Under the pieces are notes generated by a model. The model was not told the origin of the DNA, made no database searches, and worked only from the letters and a program-made list of their open reading frames with translations. From Volvariella volvacea V23 (lineage: Eukaryota > Basidiomycota > Agaricomycetes > Agaricales > Pluteaceae), in the NCBI GenBank assembly GCA_000349905.1, contig KB722746.1:578400-638580 (forward strand): a stretch of DNA of 60,181 nucleotides, read 5' to 3'. Position numbers and translations under genes: made by a program. This document shows positions 42,750 through 53,527 of this stretch, one piece after another; the stretch's first letter is position 1, and each line of letters begins with the position of its first letter.

Positions 42750-44188
42750 TCGACATAGAGACATAGTACAATACACAATGCAATGCAATAGAGTAGGAAC
42801 ACCACTGCCTCATTGCGGTGGAAACGCCACCCATCTCGCGAACGACGCTCGATCATCCAAAGCCGTGAATGACCCAGGACTGAGGAGGGACCACTCCGAT
42901 CGACCTATTGACTTGCAAGCCTTGCTGCTCCCTCCTTATTTATTGTCGAAGGAACCGTGTCTCTTGCCAAATTAGTTGCAGAGGACGTTAAAGCCGGGAA
43001 TTGTGACAGCCAGTTCAGTAAACTCTAGCAGGTCTCCGGCCATCCAGGTGGTGAGGATGCATAAAGAGAATCTATGCGGGGGAAATCACTTGGAGGTGGC
43101 CAGAGAGTCTTGAGTGTATGTTCTCCTGGTTCTGTGTGCTCCTCGTGATGCCAGGACAGATGCAAGAGAGAAGGGAATGAATAAGAGTGGATGAGACCCG
43201 GTGTTTTTGAGGTGTGAGAAGCTGTAAGCGATGCAGGCCGCAAAAGGAGGAGAGATAATCCAGGAGCGCAGAGCTGATACCGTGATCAGTGGTGAGAGAT
43301 TGCAACCAGACTTCTTGAATCCTCAGTAGGTCCCACAACGCGCTCATGTCGTCCTGAAATTGAAAGCATTGAACTGTGGGATGACGCGGGTTGCAAAGGG
43401 GCGGCAATTGTTGAAGGGATGAAAGAGGTAATGGAGTCATCGCTCCACTCAGGTGAAGTGTATGGGAAGAAAAGCGATGGTGTGGATGCTTGTGAAGGCA
43501 ACAAACCGAAAAGTGAAAAGGCTGCAGAATCGGCATTGAAATAAACCCTCAATACCTGTAGAGTAGGATTTTGGGTTAAGTATGATTGGATCAGAGGGGT
43601 TGCGCCTAGGTTTCCCTCCTCGTATTCAATTTCCGACTCATTCAGGTCGAATAATTCGAGTGAAGAAGCCAATGATAAGGTTTGAGGAGACATGCACGAA
43701 TTTTGGATATACAACCCCTTCAACGTGCCATGAGTTGTATTGGCGACGGTGGACAATATGTCTTGTTCAAGAGCAGATAAAAGACCCATATTCTGCAAAC
43801 AATCCCACGTAGAATCTTCGGATTGCCATATAATTTTCAGGTATCTGAGTGATTCAAATCGCGCTGTCTCCACCTTTAGGGCATCTAGTACGTGGAGTTG
43901 AAAATCCTGATCGCCCAGCTCGGAATCTAGCTCCTGTAGATCAAGTTGAATGCAAAGCCTCTTAATATGACACAGGAACCCATCTGGTGCTGGAACAAAT
44001 GGAATCGGCTGATGCTAATTTGACAGGCCATCAAGCTTTGTTAACAAGTAAAGGCCTGATCTGCAAACCAGTAACGGCGTAAAAAGTGAGTAGAGATAGT
44101 AGAAAGTCGATAGGGTGTGTGACACGTCTCCAAGAACAAGACCTATTCGATCCAGGTCCTCCAGAGGAGCCAGTAGGGAGGCCACCAT
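42750..44188 (-). pseudogene. F-box-like array unit 2, full-length but disrupted
   Basis: Starting from an ATG at 44188 (MVASLLAPLEDLDRIGLVL) the frame meets a TAG near 44017, then runs open through TARFESLRYLKIIWQSEDST, THGTLKGLYIQNSCM and IQSYLTQNPTLQVLRVYFN. Near 43450 the frame shifts; the next frame carries TPLPLSSLQQLPPLCN, MSALWDLLRIQEVWLQSL and ALLDYLSSFCGLHRLQL. A second shift leads to remnants of the tail near 42800-43000. Every block aligns with the intact gene at 44631-46109. Confidence 0.85.
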
Positions 44189-44224
44189 AGCGGCAGTTGG
44201 AAAATTGGCCTGAATGTGACACTA

Positions 44225-44482
44225 GAGCTGTGTCACGACTTCCTGTCACGCTTTTCGACCACTAGATCTGGTATGATTGAACGGATCCTAGGTGTAACTA
44301 GCACCAGAGCTTCATGGAGGCTATTCGCACAAAGGTGATTGGCCTGGACATAGGCACAATCCCTACTGCGACTTCATCACTTCGTGCCTTCCTACATCCT
44401 CATTCCATGGGCTTCTAAATAGTACCGCACCAACGGCTCCAGCTCCGGCAGTCTCAGCAATCGCGTCAGATATAGAGACACC
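44225..44482. repeat. Segmental duplicate of 46655-46990, carrying the end of the acyltransferase gene
   Basis: GTGATTGGCCTGGACATA, CACAATCCCTACTG and the coding end are shared with 46655-46990. On the minus strand 44480-44392 reads LYLTRLLRLPELEPLVRYYL and then EAHGMRM-stop, a copy of the acyltransferase C-terminus (LYLTQLLRLPELEPLVRYLE there). It is a non-functional gene tail. Its position upstream of unit 2 mirrors the position of the true gene tail upstream of unit 4. Confidence 0.85.
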
Positions 44483-44630
44483 TCTTTTTACTTATTTTTA
44501 CAATAATTAACTCATATTGACCATCAAATATACATAATATACAAGAAGCCTCTCTTGCTAAAAATATTCAGCCAACTCCCGTTTTCCCGATGCGTAGACT
44601 ACACCGTGGTCAAGAGCATAACACAAATCA

Positions 44631-46109
44631 TCATTTATCGTCAAAGTACCACTCATCTTGCGAGTGACGCCTAACCACCCACCGAATCCGACTCAAAGAC
44701 GGCAAGCCCTGCACGATCCAAAGCAGAGGACGTCCGGTCCTCCCAACCAATCCCCTTCTGATGTCCCCCACCCCCTGCCTCCTGGTCGCCGTCATCGCCA
44801 TCGCCGTCGGAACCGCGTCTTTTGCCCAATGAACGGCACACGTGCTCAACACCGGGATTTGTTCCAACCAGCTCAACAAGTTCTGGCAGCTCTCCAAGGA
44901 GAATCCCCACCCGGGGGGTGAAAACACATGGAGCGTTTCGAGGCGGAGGAAATCGGCTGGAGGTGGCCAGTGAGTTCTAGTTTTGAGCGTGGGATCACCC
45001 GATCCGATGTGCTCTTCGTAGATACACGCCAGCTGGACATCCAGAAATCGGAGAGTGTGTGCGTGGAGGGGGAGAACGTGGGAGATGAAGGAATGGGCAA
45101 TGGGCTCTGAGAACCTCCGCCTGTGTGATGTGGAGAGCTGCAAATGATGCAGCCCGCGGAAGGAGGTGAGATAGTCCAGAAGCGCTGGGGTAGGGGTATA
45201 GTCGGTAGAGAGGGACTGCAACCGGATTTCTTGGATTCTCAATAGGTTCCACAGTTCGCTCACGTCGTTCTGAGTTTGGATGTACCGAATCTTGAGATGA
45301 CGCAAGTTGGAGAGAGATGGCAGTTTTTGGAGAGACGAAAGGGGTAAGGGAGCCACTGCCCCGTTCAGGTCAAGGGTGTGGAGAGGAAGCGATGGGATGG
45401 AAGTATGCGGGGGCAACAGATCGGGAAGTGACAAGGCTGTGAGACTGGAGTTGAAGTAGATCCTCAACACCTCTAGGCTGGGGTTCTGGATCAAGTACGA
45501 CTGAATCAAGTGGGGTATACTTGGGTTGCTTTCCTCGTACTCTATTTCCAATTCCTTGAGATTCAGTGACTCGAACGGAGGAGCCGATGAGGGCACTTGA
45601 AAGGACATGCATGAGTGTTGGATACGCAATTCCTTTACTTCGCCATTAGTCGCTCTTGCGACTGTGGCTATTATATCCCTCTCGAGAGCAGCCAAAAGGT
45701 GCACGTGCTCGGGGACAACCCACTCAGAAAACCCGGTTTGCCACATGATCCTCAGGTCTTTTAGGGATTTGAGTCGCGCCGTCTCCGCCATTAGCGCATC
45801 AACCTGAGATTGAAAGTCCCGCTTGCCCAGCTCGGAATCCAGTTCCTGCGGATCCAGCCGAATACGTAGTCTCTTGATATGGCACAAAAGGCTGTCTGGC
45901 GTCGGGACAAATGGAATTGGAGTGTAATCATATGACAGGCCTTCGAGTTCCGTGGACAAGTAAAGGCCCAGTCGGTAAACCGACAGCGGCGTAAAAAGTG
46001 AACAGAGATAGGTGCAGGTAGATCGGATTCGTAATATGCCTTGGTGATCGAGGTGGGGTCCTATTTGATCCAGGAGCTCTGGAGGAAGAGCGAGCAAAGA
46101 TGCGCCCAT
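44631..46109 (-). CDS. F-box/LRR-like protein, intact array unit 3
   Basis: A single open frame of 492 codons from the ATG at 46109 (MGASLLALPPELLDQIGPHL); the frame is open further upstream but those residues are absent from paralogues. After the F-box-like helices (LPPELLDQIG, STCTYLCSLFTPLSVYRLGL) comes PFVPTPDSLLCHIKRLRIRL, then Leu-rich irregular repeats. Examples are ARLKSLKDLRIMWQ, FESLNLKELEIEYEES, LSNLRHLKIRYIQ and ALLDYLTSFRGLHHLQL, with a closing LVGRTGRPLLWIVQGLPSL. The architecture suggests an SCF substrate adaptor, unverified. It is the only undamaged member of the array at 42.1-46.6 kb. Confidence 0.83.
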   Translation of the reverse strand: MGASLLALPPELLDQIGPHLDHQGILRIRSTCTYLCSLFTPLSVYRLGLYLSTELEGLSYDYTPIPFVPTPDSLLCHIKRLRIRLDPQELDSELGKRDFQSQVDALMAETARLKSLKDLRIMWQTGFSEWVVPEHVHLLAALERDIIATVARATNGEVKELRIQHSCMSFQVPSSAPPFESLNLKELEIEYEESNPSIPHLIQSYLIQNPSLEVLRIYFNSSLTALSLPDLLPPHTSIPSLPLHTLDLNGAVAPLPLSSLQKLPSLSNLRHLKIRYIQTQNDVSELWNLLRIQEIRLQSLSTDYTPTPALLDYLTSFRGLHHLQLSTSHRRRFSEPIAHSFISHVLPLHAHTLRFLDVQLACIYEEHIGSGDPTLKTRTHWPPPADFLRLETLHVFSPPGWGFSLESCQNLLSWLEQIPVLSTCAVHWAKDAVPTAMAMTATRRQGVGDIRRGLVGRTGRPLLWIVQGLPSLSRIRWVVRRHSQDEWYFDDK

Positions 46110-46379
46110 GATGAGTTGCTTTGAGATGAATCGAGTCACGAGAACGTGACATGAGGCATTTGGTTTTCGGTCACGCTTTTCGTGAGGACGAGTCAGTACC
46201 CGGCGTTCCTGGATTGACCTAAAGATACCATATAATACACAATCGTAGTGCGATAGATTAATTTGTATGCAGGGCTTAATTCTCGCGGAAGCACCACTCA
46301 TTTCGTAAATGACGCTTGATGATCCAACAAGCCCGACCGGCGACGCACAGCAAGCCATAAACGACTCAGGTCAGCAAAG

Positions 46380-46640
46380 TCAGGCATTCAGCTAGCGGTT
46401 TTATAGCAGTCCTATAGTTCAGTCTACTGCTATGAAGCGCTATATAGCCTTCCTGTGTTTTCTGATGGACCCAGAACTGAGGGCCACTGACCAATTGATG
46501 TACAGGTTCCATTACTTCCTCCTCATTTATCATGGAAGGAACCCCGTCTCTTGCCCAATCAGTTACAAATGCGGACAAAGCCGGGAATTGCTCCAATCAG
46601 TTCAGTAAATTCTGGCAAATCATGTCAACAGTGGTCGGAA
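46380..46640 (-). pseudogene. F-box-like array unit 4, 3' fragment
   Basis: The minus strand encodes ICQNLLNWLEQFPALSAFVT and then DWARDGVPSMINEEEVMEP, matching SCQNLLSWLEQIPVLSTCAV and HWAKDAVPTAMAM of unit 3. Further sequence resembles the tail (HQLVSGPQFWVHQ for GLVGRTGRPLLWI). The first 1.2 kb of the gene is missing. It lies between the acyltransferase gene end and unit 3. Confidence 0.8.
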
Positions 46641-46902
46641 AGGTTGGGCCTAGATGTGACATTAGAGTAGCGTCACGACCCCGGGCGGGCCCTTTTCACG
46701 CTTTTCGACTTCTACAGTACTAGACCCGGTACATTTAAACGAATCCTGGGTGTATACAACGAGCCCCAGAGCTTGCACTAAGGCTACAGTATTTGCACAG
46801 AGGTGATTGGCCTGGACATAAGGCACAATCCCTACTGTGCGCCAACGTGAACCTGGAATCTAACTACTAGTAGCTAAGTGACTAGCATGGCCTCGTGCCT
46901 TT

Positions 46903-49900
46903 CTATACCCTCGCCCCATGGGCCTCTAGATACCGCACCAATGGCTCCAGCTCTGGCAGTCTCAGCAATTGCGTCAGATATAGAGATGCCTCCACTCTAG
47001 CCTCCAACAATGGTCTAACTAGCTTCCTGCTTGGTACTTTGTTCTCGACGACGTCTCGGATTTCTTGACTCGTAGCACTTTCTGGCTTTTCACTTGTGCC
47101 TGAAGGTTTTAAGGTAGGACGATCACAAGTCGGGGACGATGCTAGATTCGGAGCATTGAGCTCACCACTGGTGTGCCCCTTGCTCTTCTCTTTGTATCGT
47201 TTAATGAATGGATTAACAGGAGGTATTGGTGGCTTGCTGTAGGCTTCTAATTGATGAGGCGTTATGTTTTCTTTCTGCCCAAGGACACGGCAAAGTGCCA
47301 AGGCGAGGATGAGTTTGTAGGAGGCGATGACTTGTTGAAATCTGCAGCCGCCAAGTGTGTCAGTGACCCATAATGAGCCAATAACAAGACAACCATCTTA
47401 CCGGAAATAGGATTCTGTAATTGGTAGTCAGACTAGTTGGATAGCTAGTAAAGGATATGAACTTACTAGCCACCATGGCGTTATGCCATCTCGTCATCGC
47501 CCAGACCCCCAGATAAATTATCCCACGAACGGCAAAGGACCTCTTGAACAAGGACACCCTATCACCACCGACTTGGGGCTCGGTCCAACGGACCAAAATC
47601 TCCAGCCCCATCCTGGGCAACCTCAACAACGACAGCAGTCCCTCGTTCTCCAACACCTTTCGTATCCAGTCAGATACCACTGCCAGCCACTCCCACCCCC
47701 AGTTCTGGTGCAAGCTCGCGATGTTGAAACTCGAGCTCAAACCCGACAAAGTACGACCAATACCAGAGTCAACAGCTTCAACGAATCTCCTTATCCCAGA
47801 CTTCCATATCAACCCCGCCAGCGCTCCTATTTCAACACCTAAACCCAGGCCAGCTCCGATTCCTCTATACTGCGCTATTCCCTCCTCTTCACCCTCCTCG
47901 GCTAGTGCCCGTTTCAAACACTGTCCTGATATGTACGCAGGAACATGGAATAAGAACGGAGGGATGAACAACATCATTTGGGCAATGGTAATGGGGAGTT
48001 TTAGGATTTTGGAGAGCGTGTATAAAGGGAGGTTTTTCTTGTGCCGACGTGTGCGCGGAAGAACTGCCCTTGGGGGATGTGTCGCTGTGCTATGCGGGTG
48101 AGATAGTGATACGGGCATAGATGGCGCTGGAAGGAGGGAATGAAGGACCGTATGGCCCAAACCCGTATAGTGTAAAAGAGCACGATACTTGATTAGAGCG
48201 GCTTTCGTACGTTTTAGCAGCTCGTAGCTGCTATGATCGACGAAGAAAGGGAAACCTGGTATAGTAGGGTGCTGTGTGTCTGGTTCATATGGCGAAGGAG
48301 ACGGTAGTGATAAATCAGCGAATAAATTAACAAGCCTGAATCGCACAAAGTCAGTACAGTCCTGCACAAGATTGAACATAGAGCCCTACGTCTGAGATAC
48401 GCGAACCCAGTCTTTGAGTTTAAGCCTCTTCTCGTCTGGCCAGAGGATATCTCTCGCTGTTTGTGCGGCGTATAAAGTATCCCTGAAAACCGTCAAAATT
48501 CCTCTTAATCAGACAAAACGACCAGAATTGCATACCAATCCGTAGCGTTGATAGTCAGCCCTTTTATTCTTCGTTCAAGGACCTTCATCATCTCGTGGAC
48601 AGCTCCACGAGCAGCAGCATCTCGACCGTCGTCTGATCCCTCCTCTTGCTGAAGGGCTCGCCAAAGCTCTCCAACATAGTCACGGACCCGAATCGGCTTT
48701 CCATATCTGAAAGTACAGTCAATATGATTGAGAATGCATGCGCGTATCCCAAGACCTACGTTACAATTATCTGACAGACAGAAGGATACATAAGCTCCAA
48801 ATAACGCATTCAAAGACCAAAAAATTGGCTCACCTTAGATCGGTATCTCGCTTTATCCGTATATACAACCGCCACTGGCACAATCACCAAGTCTACCTCG
48901 TCTATCCTTCCGTCTCTATCCACACCTTCGTCCTTCACCTCTCCTGCCCCAGATTCGCTTGCTCGCCCCTTCTTACCGCCTTCCCAAACCCACCTTGCAT
49001 ACTCAACCGCCGCCCAGGCCGCTCCGGGCAGCATTTGAACGATACCAGGCTCGGTATAACTCGTTCCTTCAGGAAACACGCCTATCACCTCACCTCGACC
49101 GAGGGCTTTCGATGTCTCCTTGAACAGGCTTTCTTGAGCCGCGGAGCGAGAATGACGTAGGTCGCCTGTACTTGTGCTGGCACTCCCAAGGTCCACGCTC
49201 GCGCTCGTGCTTTCCCCACCTGTAGCTCCACTGGCAATAGTACTGCCTGACGCGGAGTCACTGGAACCAGTTTCGCCACTCCCGAGATTGTTTGGATTCC
49301 GTTTGACGGGGATTGCTCCGGAGGAAGATAAAATGCTTGCAACGATAGGATTGGCAAACATGGTTGATTTGGCCCAAAATGAGATGTGTCTCCGGTGCGG
49401 TATTGTTGTGGCTGACAGTCATGACGTACAAAGGACCAGGCATACCACCGTTTAGTTGGTTAAAGTGCGTCATAGGGACCCTGTCAACAGGACGTTTTGG
49501 CATATGAGGAAACAGATAACTCACCTAGGGTAGCGATGTCGATTATTTCGTTATGATGCGTCGAGGCACTGCTCGTCGAGAGCATCGGAGTGAAGGTATC
49601 ATAGAATGGCACAGTAATTAGTTAGTCACTGTTCATCCACAGCAGCATCTTGGAGAAAGAGCAGGGTAGTTTGAGCCCAGTTGACTGTTCCGAAGCATCG
49701 CGCCGAATACGATCATTCTCCCCGCACTCGTAAATTGGTCATAGCCCCCAAGGGTCCTAATCATCGACGAATTAGGGTGTAACTAGCACAAACCCCATTA
49801 GACCTCGACCTCCATCAAATCTCCACCCTCTCGAGGCGGTCCCGACACCCCGCACTCTGCACCAAGGAGACCCAAGCACAAGTATGACGACTCACATGAT

Positions 49901-50017
49901 GACGGGGCCTTGTCTCGGCACATTTTCCTTTCCTTCAACATACACCTCAGAGTAGTAACCGTCCAGCGTCCACTCTGCTAGTTTGTGAAGAATCCGGTAA
50001 ACGATTCTGAGCTCCAT
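46903..50017 (-). CDS. Glycerol-3-phosphate/DHAP acyltransferase, Gpt2/Sct1 type
   Basis: Nine exons (50017-49896, 49568-49525, 49411-48834, 48770-48760, 48706-48536, 48482-48390, 48335-47467, 47414-47402, 47341-46903) encode 779 residues, near yeast Sct1 (759) and Gpt2 (743). The enzyme makes lysophosphatidate, the first step of glycerolipid synthesis, in the ER membrane. All PlsC motifs are present: H46-NEII-D51 (HX4D), G87-AIPVK-R93, F168-P-E-G-T-S, and IVPVAVVYTD with P234. A Ser/Gly-rich insert separates motifs 2 and 3. Later hydrophobic stretches (KLPITIAQMMLFIPPFLFHV, GIGAGLGLGVEIGALAGLIW) are likely membrane segments. Exon 4 (11 nt, ATAATTGTAAC) and exon 8 (13 nt) are microexons required by phase: they restore SKIIVTYGKPIRV and VASKSYFRFQQVI. 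Start chosen at MELRIVYRILHK, matching the family leader. Confidence 0.9.
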
Positions 50018-50347
50018 GGGTGCGACTTATGGGATGAGGCCAGGCTTACACATTGGGCACTCTGACCCACTGGAGCTCTGTGGGCGCGGTGTTTGATCGG
50101 ACTTCTTTTGGAAGCCGGATCACCGATAAAGCCGGTATCAGATCACCAAAATCCAAAATCTAGAGAAAATGCAGACGCCGGCAACAAAAAATACAGGTTG
50201 CACGACCACGGGGCAGGCTGTTAGGCCTGATGCGTGTCGAGCGGCGACATTGGATTTTGAGAGACTATCTACTTTACAGGCGTCATGAGAGAAAGAATGA
50301 ACGCGATATGCCTCCGTAAACGCGAATGTGCACATAAAGGTGCGATT
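50018..50347. other. Upstream of the acyltransferase gene / downstream of RPS14
   Basis: The 330 bases must contain the RPS14 3' UTR and the acyltransferase promoter. No additional gene or repeat is seen. Confidence 0.4.
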
Positions 50348-51075
50348 TTACAAACGACGACCACGGCGACCACCCTATGCAAAATGTCAACTAGCGAATC
50401 ATAATTTAAACTGGACAACCATACCTTGCGCCTTGTAGAGTCAGTCGGAATAGGGGTAACGTCCTCAATGCGGCCAATACGCATTCCAGCACGAGCGAGA
50501 GCACGAAGAGCACTTTGTGCACCAGGTCCGGGAGTCTTGGTGCCGGTACCACCAGTAGCACGAAGCTTGATGTGGAGGGCGGTAACACCGACCTCACGGC
50601 ATCGAGCAGCAACATCTTGAGCAGCCAACATGGCGGCGTATGGTGAGGACTCATCACGATCGGCCTTGACCTTCATTCCACCTGATCAACGAAAAATCCG
50701 AATCAGAACCTCCCCTCTAACTTCCCAAAAACTAAGCCAGCAGACTGGATATCCTCCAAACATACCAGTAACACGCGAGATGGTTTCCCTTCCAGACAAA
50801 TCGGTTACGTGAACGAAGGTATCGTTGAAGGAGGCATAGATGTGAGCAACGCCGAAAACGAGCTCTCCCTCAGCGACTTGAGGACCGAGAGAGACTGTGG
50901 CTTCTTCCTTTGGTGCCTTGACTTTCTTGGGGGGCTATTTGAGAGGGAAAGCCGAAAGGTAATCCGCACGTCAGCCAATGCATCCAACTCGTCCAACCCG
51001 ATTTGAGCTCAATTCGCCAGCATAGCATGCTGCGAATCTATGCCCCAATCGCTCTGAGGGACAAAAACGTACCAT
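50348..51075 (-). CDS. RPS14: 40S ribosomal protein uS11 (Rps14)
   Basis: Four coding exons (51075-51073, 50934-50766, 50681-50425, 50374-50348) encode 151 residues, the length of the animal protein. uS11 binds 18S rRNA in the platform of the small subunit near the mRNA exit. The sequence reads [14 protein letters not shown], then [20 protein letters not shown], then [57 protein letters not shown] and the basic end GGRRGRRL; all are hallmarks. The first coding exon is just the ATG, directly followed by GTACGT; introns next to the start codon are common in fungal ribosomal protein genes. The third intron falls before the last nine codons. I found no snoRNA-like C/D box pair in the introns. Confidence 0.96.
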
Positions 51076-51640
51076 ATCGACGGCTTGACGGGGGTTAGCT
51101 TGAGGACGATGTGTGTCAACGCTCCCCTACACCAGAAAGTTTCGGTGGTATTGGTACACAAGTACAAATAACTCCCACCAATGCCAAATTCATCCGGTCC
51201 TCCGTCCGATGAGCGGCCTCCGTGCACGACCGCGTTTGTTAATTAATATCTATCGATAGTACAAGATAGTACAGCATCATTATGCCAGACAAGGACACTT
51301 CAGGAGACCCAGGTATACCCCAGTCCACGACACTGACAGCATCTCGTTCATAAAAGGGATCAAACATGGTCATCTGAACAACAACCGATGCGGCATGACC
51401 AAACCTAGGCACCCCATTGGTAGTTCGAGCTGTATCAGTTCCAGACTTTTATAGTTCTGGACAAGAAGCACGAGCTTGCACACAGGGACGATGCCGGATG
51501 CTAATTTCGTACTCGCGGATATGCGTATCGACGCACACAGCTTGGCAATGTGATGACGATACCACTGATATATAAAGGGAACAGCTCGACATCAGTCGAC
51601 AACAACCAACCTTCAGTCGAACTACCACCGAACTCTGACC
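51076..51640. other. Divergent promoter region, RPS14 and cyanase-domain gene
   Basis: The 565 bases separate the start codons of RPS14 (-) and the small gene at 51641 (+). A TATATAAA lies 66-73 bases upstream of the latter. The RPS14 side shows no obvious TATA and includes an AT-rich block near 51240-51275. Confidence 0.45.
51568..51575 (+). promoter_or_regulatory. TATA box of the cyanase-domain gene
   Basis: TATATAAA followed by GGGA, 66 bases before the ATG at 51641. Position and sequence fit a fungal core promoter with the transcription start around 51605 (CAACAACCAACC). Confidence 0.55.
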
Positions 51641-52044
51641 ATGCCTCACGCAACGTGCGCTGCCGTAGCCGCTGCCCAGCAACGAACTGGTATGCATTGC
51701 ATCTCCATCTTGAGATAACGCTCGTCATTCGGTCCGACTCATCTGTGTCCTTGATCGATCAGGCCTCACCGATGCCCAAATCGCGGAGAAGGTGGGCACT
51801 ACTGAGGCCCATATCACCGATAGTATGACGGTTTGCTTCTCAGACCTGTAATCACGTTCTGAATCCCTGAATGACATAGTCATCACTGGCAAGACGAAGC
51901 CCACTGCCGAGGAGTTCCAGAAGTTGGCTGTTGCATTAGAGATCAAGGACCCTGTGAGTATCTCTCCGTCCCCCGACCTTCTTAATCTTATACTTTTCTC
52001 CTCTACAACAGCTTCCACATGACGCCGCCCATAGCACCGCGTGA
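51641..52044 (+). CDS. Small protein equal to the cyanate lyase N-terminal helical domain
   Basis: Four exons (51641-51689, 51763-51822, 51880-51953, 52012-52044) encode 71 residues. The sequence MPHATCAAVAAAQQRTG-LTDAQIAEKVGTTEAHITD, continuing ITGKTKPTAEEFQKLAVALE, is the lambda-repressor-like helix bundle found at the N-terminus of cyanate hydratase (equivalent of the LSFEDIA-x-x-L and AKPT-x-EE segments). The catalytic C-terminal domain with its Arg-Glu-Ser active site is absent, and the tail ends PHDAAHSTA. It therefore cannot be a cyanase by itself. Similar short proteins occur in other Agaricomycetes. The fold could bind DNA or simply dimerise. A TATA box precedes it. The three introns are 57-73 nt and phase is exact at each. 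Confidence 0.82.
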
Positions 52045-52257
52045 CCTGGGTTCATGTCTGAGAGATAGTCGTTATAGTACATAAGATACAAGAATCCGTT
52101 TGCGGAGCATTTCCGTGTGTATTATTGTCCGAATGTATGACTGCATTATTGTCACAATTCGTCGCCGACCGTATCGGCCCTACATCAGTCGATCAGCCAG
52201 AGTCCTTATCAGGGTGAAGCTGCATTCTACCATCAACTTCGTATCACAAGATTGCCT

Positions 52258-53326
52258 ATGAGCTCACCGATCGAGCCACGCTTGCCACCCGAATTAGAGC
52301 GCATCATCTTCGAGATGACTGCGCGCAGTTCGAGGAGAGTGGTATTGCCTGTGTTAATGCTAGTCGCGCGTCGCGTTCGAGATTGGTGAGTCACTGAACC
52401 TGTAGACACTGCTGTAGGAAACTCAATCTCTTTCGTCGCTCGGATGCTTATGTGTAAACCGTCTGTGAAGGGTACAGCCATTGCTTTACGAAATCGCGAT
52501 CATGTTCAGATTTGACGGACCAGACCCCGCTATGCGCTTTCCCCCTTTCCCACCCGCGAACCAACGACAGCACATAAAGCACTTATTCTTGGACTCGGCG
52601 GCAAATCATGCACATAGCGTCTGCGGAGGAAAGAATCAACAGGATCACATGAAGATCATCCCAGATTGTCCTAACCTGCAAAACCTCGTCGTGTCTTGCT
52701 TCGTCCCACAAGAAATGCAACTCCTCGATCAACTCACGTCGGTTCTAAACTCGCCACAGCGCACCGTGGCACCCCCTGGATCTGGCTTGCTTCGTCTCAG
52801 CCTGTCGCTATCCGACTTGTTCCCCGATGACCGTGTTGATTTTAAGCATCAGGTTTTCGGCGATTTGACTCATCTCGAGGTCGTAGAGGACGGATTACGT
52901 GTCAAGTGGGAAGACGGGAATAACTATAGCTGCTTGAAGAAGCTCCAATACTTATCGTTCACGTGCGATAGTTTCACTGATCCATCGTGTTGGGACACTC
53001 TCGCAAAGTGTTTAGATGAGTGCAAAGTCCTAAAGGTGCTCATCATTTCCGACATTCACGAAGGGGAAGAGAGACACGTGGAATGTCAAGAAAAGACTAG
53101 CACGTTGAAGCGAAAGGTGACAAATTCGGATCGAAACCTGGTCGACTTGCCTGAAGATCGCGTTGTGTTGGACATGTCAGAGGCAGACCCCAAGTTCTGG
53201 GAGGTGGGTTGGGTCAATGGTATAGAAGGAGGAGAAGATATGTGGACGAGGGCTGAGGCAGTCGTTGAAAGTAGACGCGCCTCGTTTGATCCTTTGGCTT
53301 TCCGGCTAGCTGCTATTAGCTTGTAA
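52258..53326 (+). CDS. Short F-box-like family protein, copy A
   Basis: Exon 1 (52258-52385) encodes MSSPIEPRLPPELERIIFEM and PVLMLVARRVRDW, an F-box-like helix pair. Exon 2 (52471-53326) encodes the family body: RFPPFPPANQRQHIKHLFL, KIIPDCPNLQNLVVSC, LTSVLNSPQRTVAPPGSG and LLRLSLSLSDLFPDDRVDF, then DLTHLEVVEDGLRVKWEDGN, LDECKVLKVLIISD and a final EDMWTRAEAVVESRR. In total 327 residues. The intron must end at AAG (52468-52470) to keep frame (W-V-Q-P-L-L-Y-E), as the CAG six bases later breaks it. Function unknown; an SCF adaptor role is only suggested by the N-terminal motif. Closest living relative of the pseudogene at 25495-26250. Confidence 0.8.
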
Positions 53327-53527
53327 TCTTTCTGGGGTATTTCACTGGTACTATTTCATTGGAGAGACGTGGCATTCTAGGATGCGCTGACCTATGTTCT
53401 CTTTTCCATAGTGATCGTGCTTAACTGGGATATCAAGAGTGCAAAGAATATGGTTCGTCGTGATTGCCTGCCCTATGCTGCAATGCGTGCTTGGGGGATA
53501 TACTGTACATGAGATTGAACTACCCAA

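Noticed and set aside
50935..51072. snoRNA in the first intron of RPS14
   Set aside because: Ribosomal protein introns often host snoRNAs, but no C box (TGATGA) with a matching D box and terminal stem is present.
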